This document shows positions 55,591-64,000 of a DNA stretch of 64,000 nucleotides, piece after piece. The stretch lies in the NCBI GenBank assembly GCA_031178005.1, contig JAPSJV010000002.1:124001-188000 (forward strand). The letters run 5' to 3'. Each line of letters starts with the position of its first letter. The stretch's first letter is position 1. The position numbers and the translations under genes are program-made. The DNA is from Pseudarthrobacter sp. (lineage in GTDB: Bacteria > Actinomycetota > Actinomycetes > Actinomycetales > Micrococcaceae). The notes under the pieces were generated by a model. That model saw only the letters and a list, made by a program, of their open reading frames with translations. It was not told the DNA's origin and did no database searches.

Positions 55591-56847
55591 ATGAGTGAAA
55601 AGCGACGTGGTCTAGGTCGCGGCCTCGGGGCACTCATTCCGAGTTCCGCCGCGGCCAGCAGCGCAGGTAATGGTGCTGCCCCTTCCCGCCCCGTGGACCT
55701 CTTCTTTCCGGAAAGCCGGCAGCGCAGTGCTCCGGCTTCGCCTGCGCAAGAAGCTGTGGAGGAGGCTGTTGGGGATCTGACCCCCGCTGAGGCTCCGGCC
55801 AAGGCAGCCCCCAAGGCTGCAGGTACATCGAATGGCTCCGGAGCATCCGCAAGTCCGGCCACGAAGAAGGTTCCGGCAAAGAAGCCGGCTACCAGGAAAT
55901 CTGCGCCGAAGGCTGCAGCCGCACCGGCAGACTCTGTGGAGAGACCAGTACCGGCAGCCACTGAGGTTCCTTCTGTAATCGAGGACTCTACGCCCGAGGC
56001 AGCCCCGACGGGACCTGAACTGGTGGAAGTACCTGGTGCCCGGTTTGCTGAAGTTCCTGTTGGAGACATCCACCCGAACAGGAAACAGCCCCGTTCAGTC
56101 TTCGATGAGGATGACATGGCAGAGCTGGTTCACTCAGTTCGTGAAATCGGTGTCCTCCAGCCAATTGTTGTCCGTACTTCAACGGAATCTGGTAGTGAAC
56201 CCTACGAACTGGTGATGGGTGAGCGCCGGTGGAGGGCAGTTCAGGCGGCTGGCCTGGCTACCATTCCCGCAATCATCCGAGACACCACTGATGATGACCT
56301 GCTCCGGGATGCACTGCTTGAGAACCTGCATCGGAGCCAGCTCAATCCGTTGGAAGAGGCCGCGGCCTACCAGCAGCTGCTGGAAGACTTTGGTACCACG
56401 CATGAGCAGTTGGCCGATAAGCTCGGGCGGTCGCGTCCGCAGGTGTCTAATACTCTCCGTCTACTCAAGCTTCCGGCCCTGGTTCAGCGACGGGTAGCCG
56501 CCGGCGTGCTTTCCGCCGGCCATGCAAGGGCGTTGCTGTCCCTGCCTGATGCAGCAGCCATGGAGCGGGTAGCCCAGCGTATTGTGGCCGAAGGCATGTC
56601 GGTGCGCGCCACGGAGGAAGCCGTTTCGCTGTATCAGGATCCGGCAAAACCGGCCAAAAGCAACGTTCCACGCCCCGGTGCCCGTCACGAGCGTCTTGAC
56701 TACCTCGCATCCTCGCTGTCGGATCGCTTGGATACGAACGTCAAGATTTCACTTGGCGTTCGAAAAGGGCGAGTAAGCATTGAGTTTGCCAGCGTTGAGG
56801 ATCTGAATCGTATTATGGATGTCTTGGCACCAGGATCCGAGTCATAG
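55591..56847 (+). CDS. parB: ParB chromosome-partitioning CTPase
   Basis: A 418-residue ParB. It starts [19 protein letters not shown] (ParA-contact motif LGRGLGALI); an unusually long Ala/Pro/Lys-rich linker spans ~25-165; the CTP-binding domain has [16 protein letters not shown] and [13 protein letters not shown]; the HTH (~285-310, [24 protein letters not shown]) reads parS; the C-terminus dimerises. GGAGGG lies nine bases before the ATG. It spreads from the parS sites located around it. Confidence 0.96.
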   Translation: MSEKRRGLGRGLGALIPSSAAASSAGNGAAPSRPVDLFFPESRQRSAPASPAQEAVEEAVGDLTPAEAPAKAAPKAAGTSNGSGASASPATKKVPAKKPATRKSAPKAAAAPADSVERPVPAATEVPSVIEDSTPEAAPTGPELVEVPGARFAEVPVGDIHPNRKQPRSVFDEDDMAELVHSVREIGVLQPIVVRTSTESGSEPYELVMGERRWRAVQAAGLATIPAIIRDTTDDDLLRDALLENLHRSQLNPLEEAAAYQQLLEDFGTTHEQLADKLGRSRPQVSNTLRLLKLPALVQRRVAAGVLSAGHARALLSLPDAAAMERVAQRIVAEGMSVRATEEAVSLYQDPAKPAKSNVPRPGARHERLDYLASSLSDRLDTNVKISLGVRKGRVSIEFASVEDLNRIMDVLAPGSES

Positions 56848-56861
56848 TCGGTTCAACTACA

Positions 56862-56899
56862 AGAAGAGGCGCTGTTTCACGTGAAACAGCGCCTCTTCT
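56862..56899 (+). terminator. parS: parB terminator with parS 2 at its centre
   Basis: A perfect 38-bp palindrome: left arm 56862-56880 (AGAAGAGGCGCTG then TTTCAC) and right arm 56881-56899, followed by GTTTTCC. Its central 16 bp (56873-56888, TGTTTCACGTGAAACA) are a perfect parS. It starts 15 bases after the parB stop, so it appears to serve as both transcription terminator and ParB site. Confidence 0.85.
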
Positions 56900-57442
56900 G
56901 TTTTCCGCCCCAACACTCCCGTGAACAGTGGCTTGTGGCTCGAACTGGGAGTAGTGGTCATCTCCTGCGTCTCTCGGGTAAAGCTTCGAATTGACGCATC
57001 CGGACTACAAAGTTAATCGTGGAAACTTCCTGTGCGGAAGCAAAAGTTGGGCGCGAAGTTGGATTTCACTGCCGTGGACGGAATCCAATTCGTCTTGAAT
57101 AGTGGCGATCCAACGATCGATACGGACAGATATCAGGATTTTGTCCGAGTCTATTGGCGGTACTGAAGCCTGCTGATGTCCGCGTGCCTAAAAACAGTGC
57201 CTCCCAGCGGTTGCTACTTGGTTTCCATGGTCCATTTCAGTTAGTAGGACTCTCGTTGAGTCCTTGTAGTCCCCGCAATGCCGCGGCGACTACTGGGTTG
57301 TGCCTCCCGCCGGCACCAGGATCAGCCTCTCCCTTCATTCACGCGTGAAGATTGTTCGGCGCGAGTCACATTGTCGGTTCCACCGGCATATGTGAGCCAT
57401 CGGCACACTGTGCCGAAGACCGTCTTGTGCAGGGACTGGAAT

Positions 57443-57458
57443 TGTTTCACGTGAAACA
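57443..57458. promoter_or_regulatory. parS: parS site 3
   Basis: Exact TGTTTCACGTGAAACA palindrome. Confidence 0.95.
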
Positions 57459-57669
57459 AAGCCACAAGCGTCTCGCTGCTGGGCATCAAGGTGAGGACCT
57501 TCCAACGCAATCAGCCCAGTATCCGGAGTACCAAGACGGACATTTTGGCCCATAACGGGGTGTAACCCAAGGATTCTATATAGGCTTGCGCCGGTAGTCC
57601 CCGGGCTAGTCCAGCAGTCTCTCATATGACAAGGGCTGCTAGCTTCAGACGGACAGTCACGGTTTCCGA

Positions 57670-57685
57670 TGTTTCACGTGAAACA
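57670..57685. promoter_or_regulatory. parS: parS site 4
   Basis: Exact TGTTTCACGTGAAACA; pairing extends outward (GATGTTTC...GAAACATC). Confidence 0.95.
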
Positions 57686-57844
57686 TCCGACAGGAACAAA
57701 CGATGATTGAAGTCGTCCGAAAATGCTGACAGTGAACGATGAGCATGAAGAAGCTGCGGATAGGGACCATGGGACTGGGAGCGCCCCGTACTCCAAACCT
57801 GGGTCTAAACTGTGGGAATCGATCAGCTCCATAATGACCGTCGC

Positions 57845-57860
57845 CGTTTCACGTGAAACA
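57845..57860. promoter_or_regulatory. parS: parS site 5
   Basis: CGTTTCACGTGAAACA, perfect 14-bp core. Confidence 0.94.
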
Positions 57861-59041
57861 TCCATCGTAGATGATGACAGCAAATTCCAGTGCAGGAACA
57901 GAACCGTACAGGCACGATGGGATATGGGCGCCGTGGGCACTGCAAGACAAACAACCGCCTAACACGCTGGGCGACGGTACGCGGTGGTTGGGAGCCCAAG
58001 ACTATGAATAGATGCTAAAGCCCAGAGCCAAGAGACTTGACGCTGAACTTCTGGTGGACGGTCCGCTACGGAGCACATTGTCGTGGCGGCCACGCGGTGA
58101 TGATGCGGGCTACGAGGAGCTGAGAGTCCTGTGAGCGGGAGGAGGGTTCAGGCGCTGACGATAGCGCCCGCGCGGGTAGTTGGCGCCCGGTATCCCCAAT
58201 CCCGGTCAGGAACTGTCCTCCGCCCCGGTACCGGGTTGCCTCAGCCCACGGACGCCAGAGACGCCTAGACGTTTGGGATTCCTAATCGTTCTGCGGCTAG
58301 CAGTCAATAACCAAGCGGAGGAAGGCGATTGCCTTAGGTGGGCGGGAGCCCCGCAGATCCTTAAATACTTAGATCGTCAGTGCCCCAGATGCACAGGTAC
58401 AGAAAGCACCCCAGCCCTCAGGCCCATTGATCCATTCCCTACACGGCCGTGATGCTGAGTTCGACCCCAAGCTTATGCCGGCTGGGGATGGTCTTGTTGC
58501 CTGAGCAGCCTACTAGGGCGGTCGCTGGAGGTGCTCGAACGAAAGTTTCCTGTCGACGCTCTTCAAGGATCGGGTTATCCACTTCGCTGTGGGGCCGGCC
58601 ATCTGATCGGCGGACAATGGGGCAATCCTGGCTCTCAGCGGAGATCGTAGGATGCCCGGCTACAGGCTTTGCTGTCGTTGCCGGGCTCCGCTCCCCCAGC
58701 TGCAGTCAGTTCAGCCAAACTCCAGCCGAACTGCTTCTGATTTGATGCGACTATGTTGGGCGGTATTGGGAAAGCACATTGTCACCTCGTTGTTGCAAGG
58801 GGCGCTGCCGTCTGCAGTTTGGGGCCGTCTCAGATACGCGGGAAACAGGGTGGCCGATGGCATGGCAGCGCAGGTCCCGCGCAAAGTTGGCCACTCAAGA
58901 AGTAGCTTCAGTCTGTGAATATGCCTGTGGATATCCCTGTGGATTGTCACTGTGACGCAGGACCAACTTGTCCACAACCGGACCCCCGAATCCGCATCGG
59001 GTCGCAGATGCGGAATCCAAAGTCTCTGGCCTGCTAGGTCG

Positions 59042-59057
59042 TGTTTCACGTGAAACA
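59042..59057. promoter_or_regulatory. parS: parS site 6
   Basis: Exact TGTTTCACGTGAAACA, about 200 bp from a DnaA-box cluster. Confidence 0.95.
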
Positions 59058-59258
59058 AGACAGAGCCGGAAGCCGTTTATTGGATAAGCTGGAGACTTGA
59101 GAGAGATTCTGGGCGTTTGATCCCAATTTTGGTGTCAAGACGTCAAAACGCGCCAAAATACTGTTACTGCTCTCGGGGCGAACCGGCTATCACCTCTACT
59201 CGCAGACACGCTTGGCTGGTCTGAGATGCATCCACGACCCAAGGAATCCGGCACGCTC

Positions 59259-59316
59259 CTATCCACAGAGGGCATTGAGGCTGTGGATAAACCCCTGTGG
59301 ATAAGAGTGTGGATAT
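59259..59316. other. Tight DnaA-box cluster among parS sites
   Basis: Four 9-mers in 58 bp: CTATCCACA at 59259-59267 (one mismatch), perfect TGTGGATAA at 59282-59290 and 59296-59304, and TGTGGATAT at 59308-59316 (one mismatch). The last three have the same orientation with 14- and 12-bp spacing. Further single near-boxes lie at 58575-58583 and 58926-58947. Confidence 0.75.
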
Positions 59317-60246
59317 CAGGACTGGCTGGTGCCGCAAAGCGGTTAGCCTAAACCACTGCGGGCGTGGTCACTGCTGCTGAAGTGCTGGCAGGCAATGTGC
59401 TCGTCTGCCCGGTCATCGCTGGTGCGGATAGTCTCCAGCAAATCCGCAAGTGTAGCTTCTAAGGTGCCTAGCCTGCCGTAGGGTGGCGAACTGGATACCA
59501 CTGTCGCCCAGGGTGCAGCGTTCTGCCGGGACTAGCACCCAAGGCTGCACCAGGACCAAAGTGAACACTGCTGAGGAAGGCGTCTCAACTACGCACCGTT
59601 GACTCCTCAGAAGGCTGCGCCGCCGTGCTGGGACCGTGTGGCCCATGCCTCTGCGAGACCCTGGGTGTTGACTGAACCCAGTGAAGCGGATCAGGACAGG
59701 CTTCGGGCTCTGCGTGCTGACACGCCTGGTTGGTGTGGCCTCGGCAAGACGCATTGCCGCGACCCGCGCAACCAGGTCAGGGGCGTCCTGGGCACTGAAC
59801 CATTGCATCAGGGAGAGGCCCCTGGAGAGGGCTGAGCCGGGAAGTTCCACTGTGCATTGGCAACCAGGGCTCCGAGCCTCATTCGGGAAGGAAGGTGGCG
59901 CATTAGACCGTGTGCGATGGAGTCCCCCACAGGTGGAGGAGCGACGGCGGCGTTGCTAGGGCATACCTGCCAGGTCCCGTGAGTTGTCACGAATAGTCTG
60001 CATGGCGCTGAAGACATAGCCCATGCTTACAGGACCGGTGCTTTCGCTGGCTGTTCCATGGGCACGCAGGCTCGCGTCCAATGGAGTGGATGGCGCGTTC
60101 TTCTCTTCCGGTCAGCGGGCCGGTGCAGGGCAAATCGTGACCGGAACGTATCGCACAGTAGGTAGCCGGAGTGCGGTGAGGAACATCGAAGGATTCCAGA
60201 GTTGTTGGGATGAAGTGAAGCGAAGCGTGGTTCAGCGGAGCTGTCT

Positions 60247-60262
60247 TGTTTCACGTGAAACA
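60247..60262. promoter_or_regulatory. parS: parS site 7
   Basis: Exact TGTTTCACGTGAAACA. Confidence 0.95.
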
Positions 60263-60627
60263 CTCCGCATTTTCGGATCGTCTTTAGTCGATGCCAGTAG
60301 TCGATGGTCGCTCGAGATAGTCTCGCCTCAACAGCCGATTGCACCGCGTGGAGATGTGAGAATCTGGTGCCCGCGAAGTTGTGGAGCTTTCCTAGCGATG
60401 CTGTAGCTACGATCCCTCCGTCACTACGAGATGAAGCTGCTGTTTTGCGGGTATCGGTTCAATGATTTCTGTTCATTTCCAATCGCAGCCAAAACGCGTG
60501 CGTCCATTTCGTAGGAAGGAAGGCCGAGGGCACAACATCGGCTCCCCCTCCCGGGCAGATTGTTGTGACCCTGATGGTGGAATGGCATTCACCGGGGGCT
60601 GCCGGGTCTCCTAGAACCTAAGGCAAC

Positions 60628-60643
60628 TGTTTCACGTGAAACA
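60628..60643. promoter_or_regulatory. parS: parS site 8
   Basis: Exact TGTTTCACGTGAAACA; extended to CTGTTTC...GAAACAC. Confidence 0.95.
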
Positions 60644-60925
60644 CAGCTCATGCCGGAGTAGGAATCGGGCTGCGCGCCGTTTCATAGACCAGTTTCTCCA
60701 AATGCATGTCCATTTTAGCCGACTGTACGACGAGCGTCCGTGACAATGAGACCAATAATGGTACGACTCGGCCGGTAGTTGGAGTTTCCTAGGTCCGATA
60801 GCTGCGAATTCGCCGGCAACCACAGCGTGTAGGTCGAGGCGTTGGCTGCACGGCTGCGGCTGCATTCCTGAACGAGAATAGATCCGAAACCAGGCGTAGG
60901 CGATTGCGTCGCAGTATCCTCATTC

Positions 60926-60965
60926 CAGTCCGCCAGTCCGCCAGTCCGCCAGTCCGCCAGTCCGC
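60926..60965. repeat. 8-bp tandem repeat, five copies
   Basis: CAGTCCGC is repeated five times without interruption. There is no coding context. It could vary in copy number between strains. Confidence 0.9.
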
Positions 60966-61100
60966 GGTGTGGCCGGTGCGTTATGCACGATTTATCCCAA
61001 TTGGTTGCTACCCCGGCAAGGAAAATAGCAACGCAGCAAAGCGATTGATGTGTTGTGATGTCCAGGATTGCTCTGTGAGCGGTGCGGCTCAGCTCCTCCA

Positions 61101-61116
61101 TGTTTCACGTGAAACA
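61101..61116. promoter_or_regulatory. parS: parS site 9
   Basis: Exact TGTTTCACGTGAAACA; pairing extends to ATGTTTC...GAAACAT. Confidence 0.95.
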
Positions 61117-61324
61117 TAAGCCGAAGACCAGAAGGGAACCAGCACCGAGTCGTTCCACGGTAACTTATAGAACGGCGTCTCCCGCCTGATTCCAGATAGC
61201 CAGGCCGTTGACCGGAGGGCCGTCCATCGATCTGGGTCCTGGGCTAAACTTCGAACACGCTTCCCGCCCACATTCTCGCCAGCTCCAATGAAATGGCACT
61301 CCAGGCATCAGACTAAATCGCCGA

Positions 61325-61340
61325 CGTTTCACGTGAAACA
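61325..61340. promoter_or_regulatory. parS: parS site 10
   Basis: CGTTTCACGTGAAACA, perfect core; the last site before trxA. Confidence 0.94.
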
Positions 61341-61596
61341 TCAGAGAGTGAACTGAACGAAGGAAGACCCGCTGCTCATTGTCCGATCGCGGGTGCGATG
61401 TCATTGGCACCTCAATGAAAAGGTGAAAGTAACTTATGGCGGTTGGCATTCAGCACCACCTTGCACAGAAGACCTCGAGAAAAAGTTCATTGTCCAGGCA
61501 GAGCCCGGTAAGGGTGTTGAAGTCGAAGGAGCCCTTGTCCAGGGAAGGGCGCCAATCCCGGGCCGCAATGGACTCCGTCGGTTGACCAGGAGAAAC

Positions 61597-61636
61597 AAAA
61601 CAGGCCGCCCCTCCCTGTGGGAGGAACGGCCTGTTG
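61597..61636 (-). terminator. Terminator of trxB-trxA
   Basis: Arms AACAGGCCG / CGGCCTGTT with an inner CCTCCC / GGGAGG stem. Read on the minus strand, TTTTGTTT follows. It begins about 15 bases after the trxA stop. Confidence 0.88.
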
Positions 61637-61649
61637 CTTGGAACTGAGG

Positions 61650-61976
61650 CTAGGACAGAACGTCCGCGAATTCCTTCTCGAAGAACTGCTTGGGCTTGGC
61701 ACCGATTACTGTGCTCTTCACCTCGCCGCCCTCGAACAGGTAAACGGCGGGAATGGAGGTAATTCCGTACTGAGCGGCAATCGCAGGATTGTCGTCGACA
61801 TTGAGCTTGACGACGTCCACCTTTTCGCTGTACTCGACAGAGATCTCGTCCAGGATAGGTCCGAGCTTGCGGCACGGACCGCACCACTCTGCCCAGAAGT
61901 CCACGATGACAGGCTTGGTAGCCGACAGAACATCAGTTCCGAAGCTGGCGTCAGTTACTTCTTTTGCGTTGCTCAT
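61650..61976 (-). CDS. trxA: Thioredoxin
   Basis: A 108-residue thioredoxin with active site WCGPCRKL (Cys at about 33 and 36), VDFWAEWCGP before it and the cis-Pro in GITSIPAVYLF. It is the disulfide reductant for ribonucleotide reductase and others, recharged by TrxB. It follows trxB by 32 bp and precedes a strong terminator. Confidence 0.97.
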   Translation of the reverse strand: MSNAKEVTDASFGTDVLSATKPVIVDFWAEWCGPCRKLGPILDEISVEYSEKVDVVKLNVDDNPAIAAQYGITSIPAVYLFEGGEVKSTVIGAKPKQFFEKEFADVLS

Positions 61977-62008
61977 GAGCGTTCTCGCTTTCTAGTGGTG
62001 TGGCTGTT

Positions 62009-62965
62009 TCAGGACTGCAGGCTGGCCAGGTAGTGCTCGACGTCGATCGCCGCAACACAGCCGGAACCGGAGGCCGTAATGGCCTGGCGGTAGGTGGGAT
62101 CCACAACGTCGCCGGCAGCGAACACACCGGGCAGGCTTGTACGCGAGCTGCGGCCATCGACGGCGATAGTGCCCTCGGGCGTGAGGTCCAGGATGTCTTT
62201 GATCAGGTCAGTGCGAGGATCGTTTCCAATGGCCACGAATACGCCAGTGACCGCGAGCTCGGATTCAGTGCCATCCTGTAGGTTCTTCAGCTTGAGGCCA
62301 GTAACCTTGTCGCCACCGATGACGTCCTCAACGGCGCTGTTCCACACGAAGCTGATCTTCTCGTGGGCAAGGGCACGGTCCGCCATGATCTTGGAAGCAC
62401 GCAGCGAGTCGCGGCGGTGCACCACCGTTACTGACTTCGCGAACTTGGTGAGGAATAGTGCCTCCTCCATGGCGGAGTCACCTCCGCCAATGACGGCAAT
62501 GTCCTGGTCCTTGAAAAAGAAACCATCGCAGGTTGCACACCAGCTGACGCCGTGGCCGGAGAGGCGTTTCTCGTTGGGCAGTCCCAGCTCACGGTAGGCG
62601 GAGCCGGTGGACAGAATCACTGCCCGTGCACGGAAGGATTCGCCCGTGGCGATGGTGACGGTCTTGACGTCACCGCTGAGCTCCAGCGAGGTAACATCCT
62701 CAAACTGGATTTCCGTTCCAAAGCGTGCGGCCTGCTTTTCGAAGTTCTCCATGAGATCCGGCCCCATGATGCCATCGGGGAAACCCGGGTAGTTCTCGAC
62801 GTCGGTGGTGTTCATCAGTTCACCACCGGCTGTTACGGATCCTGCCAGGAGCAAGGGCTTGAGGTTGGCGCGGGCGGTGTAAACCGCTGCCGTGTAACCC
62901 GCCGGGCCAGAGCCGACGATGATGACATCACGTACGTCTGACGCGGTGTTTTCTGCGTTGCTCAC
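62009..62965 (-). CDS. trxB: Thioredoxin reductase
   Basis: A 318-residue FAD/NADPH enzyme. FAD motif [20 protein letters not shown], redox motif [16 protein letters not shown] motif [15 protein letters not shown] and the C-terminal FAD block [30 protein letters not shown] at 62965 was chosen ([17 protein letters not shown]); an upstream in-frame ATG at 63025 is weaker. A SigR-like promoter lies 60-85 bp upstream, fitting the disulfide-stress control known for trxBA in Streptomyces. Confidence 0.97.
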   Translation of the reverse strand: MSNAENTASDVRDVIIVGSGPAGYTAAVYTARANLKPLLLAGSVTAGGELMNTTDVENYPGFPDGIMGPDLMENFEKQAARFGTEIQFEDVTSLELSGDVKTVTIATGESFRARAVILSTGSAYRELGLPNEKRLSGHGVSWCATCDGFFFKDQDIAVIGGGDSAMEEALFLTKFAKSVTVVHRRDSLRASKIMADRALAHEKISFVWNSAVEDVIGGDKVTGLKLKNLQDGTESELAVTGVFVAIGNDPRTDLIKDILDLTPEGTIAVDGRSSRTSLPGVFAAGDVVDPTYRQAITASGSGCVAAIDVEHYLASLQS

Positions 62966-63023
62966 TGAACGGTGAACCTCTTCCTTGGTCGATGCGCCAG
63001 CTATTGCTGCCGGCTCATTGCAC

Positions 63024-63049
63024 AACTGTTTCCATTTGCTGAATATTCC
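63024..63049 (-). promoter_or_regulatory. SigR/SigH-type promoter of trxB-trxA
   Basis: On the minus strand GGAAT (63049-63045), an 18-base spacer, then GTT (63026-63024). This matches the -35/-10 spacing of thiol-oxidative-stress sigma factors (GGAAT-N18/19-GTT) and lies about 60 bp before the trxB GTG. Confidence 0.65.
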
Positions 63050-63189
63050 AGCAGTGGTAGTGACGCGTCATACTTCGGAAGTGCCCGTTACCGGACGCCA
63101 GGGAAACCGGGATGCCAGCCGCAGGACGCCTTAACAGGGTACCGTCTTGCAGCTGGCAGCCAGCGGTCACGTTACAGCGCGGTCAGGAC

Positions 63190-64000
63190 CTACTGGACCG
63201 TGACCTCGGCGAGCCGCAGGCCGTAATTGTAAATGGTCTTGGGTACGGCCAGGCGCGGGAGTGTATCAATCTGAACGATCACGTACTGGGCAGTTACGGG
63301 CTCAGCCAGCGGCATGGTCAGATCGGTGGACGTGAAGCTGTTGGTGCCCACCTGTTTGGCGCCCTCCAGCGACGGACGGTCATTGGTGAGCACGTTAATG
63401 CGTCCACCCGATGCGCCCAGCTGGCTGAGGGTGATCGAGGAGACCGTGGACGGCTCCTGAAGCTTGATCACCAGCGGCACGCCGCCTTGAACCAGACCAC
63501 CCCAGTCTTCGGAAGCAAATTCCATGTTGGACCAGAAGGTGGCTGGATTGCCATCATGGGCTTTGACCAGCTCCACGTCGTAAGTGGACGCAAAATCAAA
63601 GGAGCCTTGGCGACTGATGCTTTCGATCACCGGTGTTACAGGTGCTGCGGCGGAATCCGTAGGGCTGGCCTGGCCTGTGGAGGTCTCACTGGCGATTGAA
63701 GTGTTCGTGGGCTCAGCTACCGGCGGAGTGGACGGGAACAGCGAGCCAAGATGGGTCAGTGCAAAGATCAGGCCCGCAACCAGGACGGCGGCCAGCAGGC
63801 CCCCAACCAGCCAGCGCATGGAGCGGGGTTCCTTGCCGTCGTCTTCCACGTCTTCGTCATATTCAGCGACGTCAGACTGTGCTGCACCAGCGGCGGCAAT
63901 GGCGCCAGCGCCTCCCGCGGCACCGGCAAGGCGGGCGGAGGCCGGAAACGCGGCGGCCCGCCGGTCCTCCTGCTCCGGCTCTTCTGCGTAATCCTGGGCG
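63190..64000 (-). CDS. Membrane protein C-terminal part (MurJ-linked kinase-like protein tail), 5' truncated by window
   Basis: The last ~270 residues of a protein whose frame is open to the window edge. Visible: an Ala-rich acidic cytoplasmic linker, a basic stretch KEPRSMRW, one membrane segment (LVGGLLAAVLVAGLIFALTHLG), a Thr/Ser/Pro spacer and an extracellular domain of ~140 residues with discoidin-like features (AHDGNPATFWSN, ITLSQLGASGGRINVLT). In related genomes the gene before trxB encodes the pseudokinase-like partner of MurJ with such a tail. That identity is inference because the kinase part is outside the window. Confidence 0.7.
   Translation of the reverse strand, partial: AQDYAEEPEQEDRRAAAFPASARLAGAAGGAGAIAAAGAAQSDVAEYDEDVEDDGKEPRSMRWLVGGLLAAVLVAGLIFALTHLGSLFPSTPPVAEPTNTSIASETSTGQASPTDSAAAPVTPVIESISRQGSFDFASTYDVELVKAHDGNPATFWSNMEFASEDWGGLVQGGVPLVIKLQEPSTVSSITLSQLGASGGRINVLTNDRPSLEGAKQVGTNSFTSTDLTMPLAEPVTAQYVIVQIDTLPRLAVPKTIYNYGLRLAEVTVQ

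Larger units (their letters stand above)
56848..61596. other. Gene-free parS-rich (centromere) region
   Basis: About 4.75 kb between parB and trxA with no open frame that has a plausible ribosome site, codon bias or recognisable family. The short frames that cross parS simply read it as VSRET or FHVKQ. It contains nine parS sites, six or more DnaA-box-like 9-mers and an 8-bp tandem repeat. Base composition is visibly less GC-biased than the genes. Confidence 0.8.

Noticed and set aside
54606..56117. 503-codon minus-strand frame opposite parA-parB
   Set aside because: It crosses two confidently identified genes and the parS site and has no recognisable domain.
57154..60406. Several 60-145 codon frames in the parS-rich gap
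   Set aside because: No credible ribosome sites, no codon bias, and many only read parS as VSRET or FHVKQ; none resembles a family.
60926..60965. Possible CRISPR array at the short tandem repeats
   Set aside because: Units are only 8 bp and contiguous, with no spacers and no cas genes in the window.

Overview
The window is a high-GC actinobacterial chromosome segment spanning the replication origin and the ParABS centromere. The gene content and many protein details point to Arthrobacter / Pseudarthrobacter (Micrococcaceae): PASTA-type PknA/PknB in a gapless cell-wall operon, a DUF3566 protein with gyrA-gyrB, the DLW-39 microprotein, DUF5997, an orphan LysR effector domain and Tat-like 'AAWSVP' signal peptides. 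The genus call is inference from family resemblance. I saw no rRNA, insertion sequence or CRISPR array.

Layout. 1-15.7 kb is accessory metabolism and regulation: the end of an alditol oxidase, a DM13 membrane protein, a LacI regulator translationally coupled to a diguanylate cyclase, an alpha/beta hydrolase, an MFS exporter, a pentapeptide protein, a PxpB-PxpC fusion, an NCS1 permease facing a LacI regulator (two matching operator-like sites), and a flavin amine oxidase facing a TetR regulator (one perfect palindrome). tRNA-Leu follows. 16.3-25.8 kb is the growth/division signalling operon fhaA-fhaB-pstP-rodA-pbpA-pknA-pknB, mostly joined by 1-4 bp overlaps. Convergent to it are pabA, a 56-residue membrane protein and a class E sortase, then crgA. 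29.7-34.05 kb is a probable island between tag and a rhomboid protease. It carries a secreted protein, an orphan gene, an AraC regulator and a membrane protein, and is bordered by a 22-bp imperfect direct repeat and DnaA boxes. 34-39 kb holds the rhomboid, cyclophilin, an 11-residue-repeat protein, a glycosyltransferase, an EamA transporter, tRNA-Ala, DLW-39 and tRNA-Ile.

39-54.4 kb is the origin: DUF3566, gyrA, gyrB, dciA, recF, gnd, dnaN and dnaA on the minus strand; rpmH, rnpA, yidD, yidC, jag, rsmG, parA and parB on the plus strand. DnaA boxes lie in both gaps flanking dnaA. Downstream of parB is about 4.7 kb with no convincing gene but nine parS sites; a tenth lies inside the 5' end of parA. 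One parS is the centre of a perfect 38-bp palindrome placed as the parB terminator, and a tight four-box DnaA cluster sits among the parS sites. trxB-trxA follows, with a SigR-type promoter, and then the end of a membrane protein that runs off the window.

The most unusual material is this gene-free parS/DnaA-box zone, the second DnaA-box-rich locus at the island edge, a dispersed 66-bp palindromic element whose two copies keep their stems by compensatory changes, and a protein built from eight exact 11-residue repeats.
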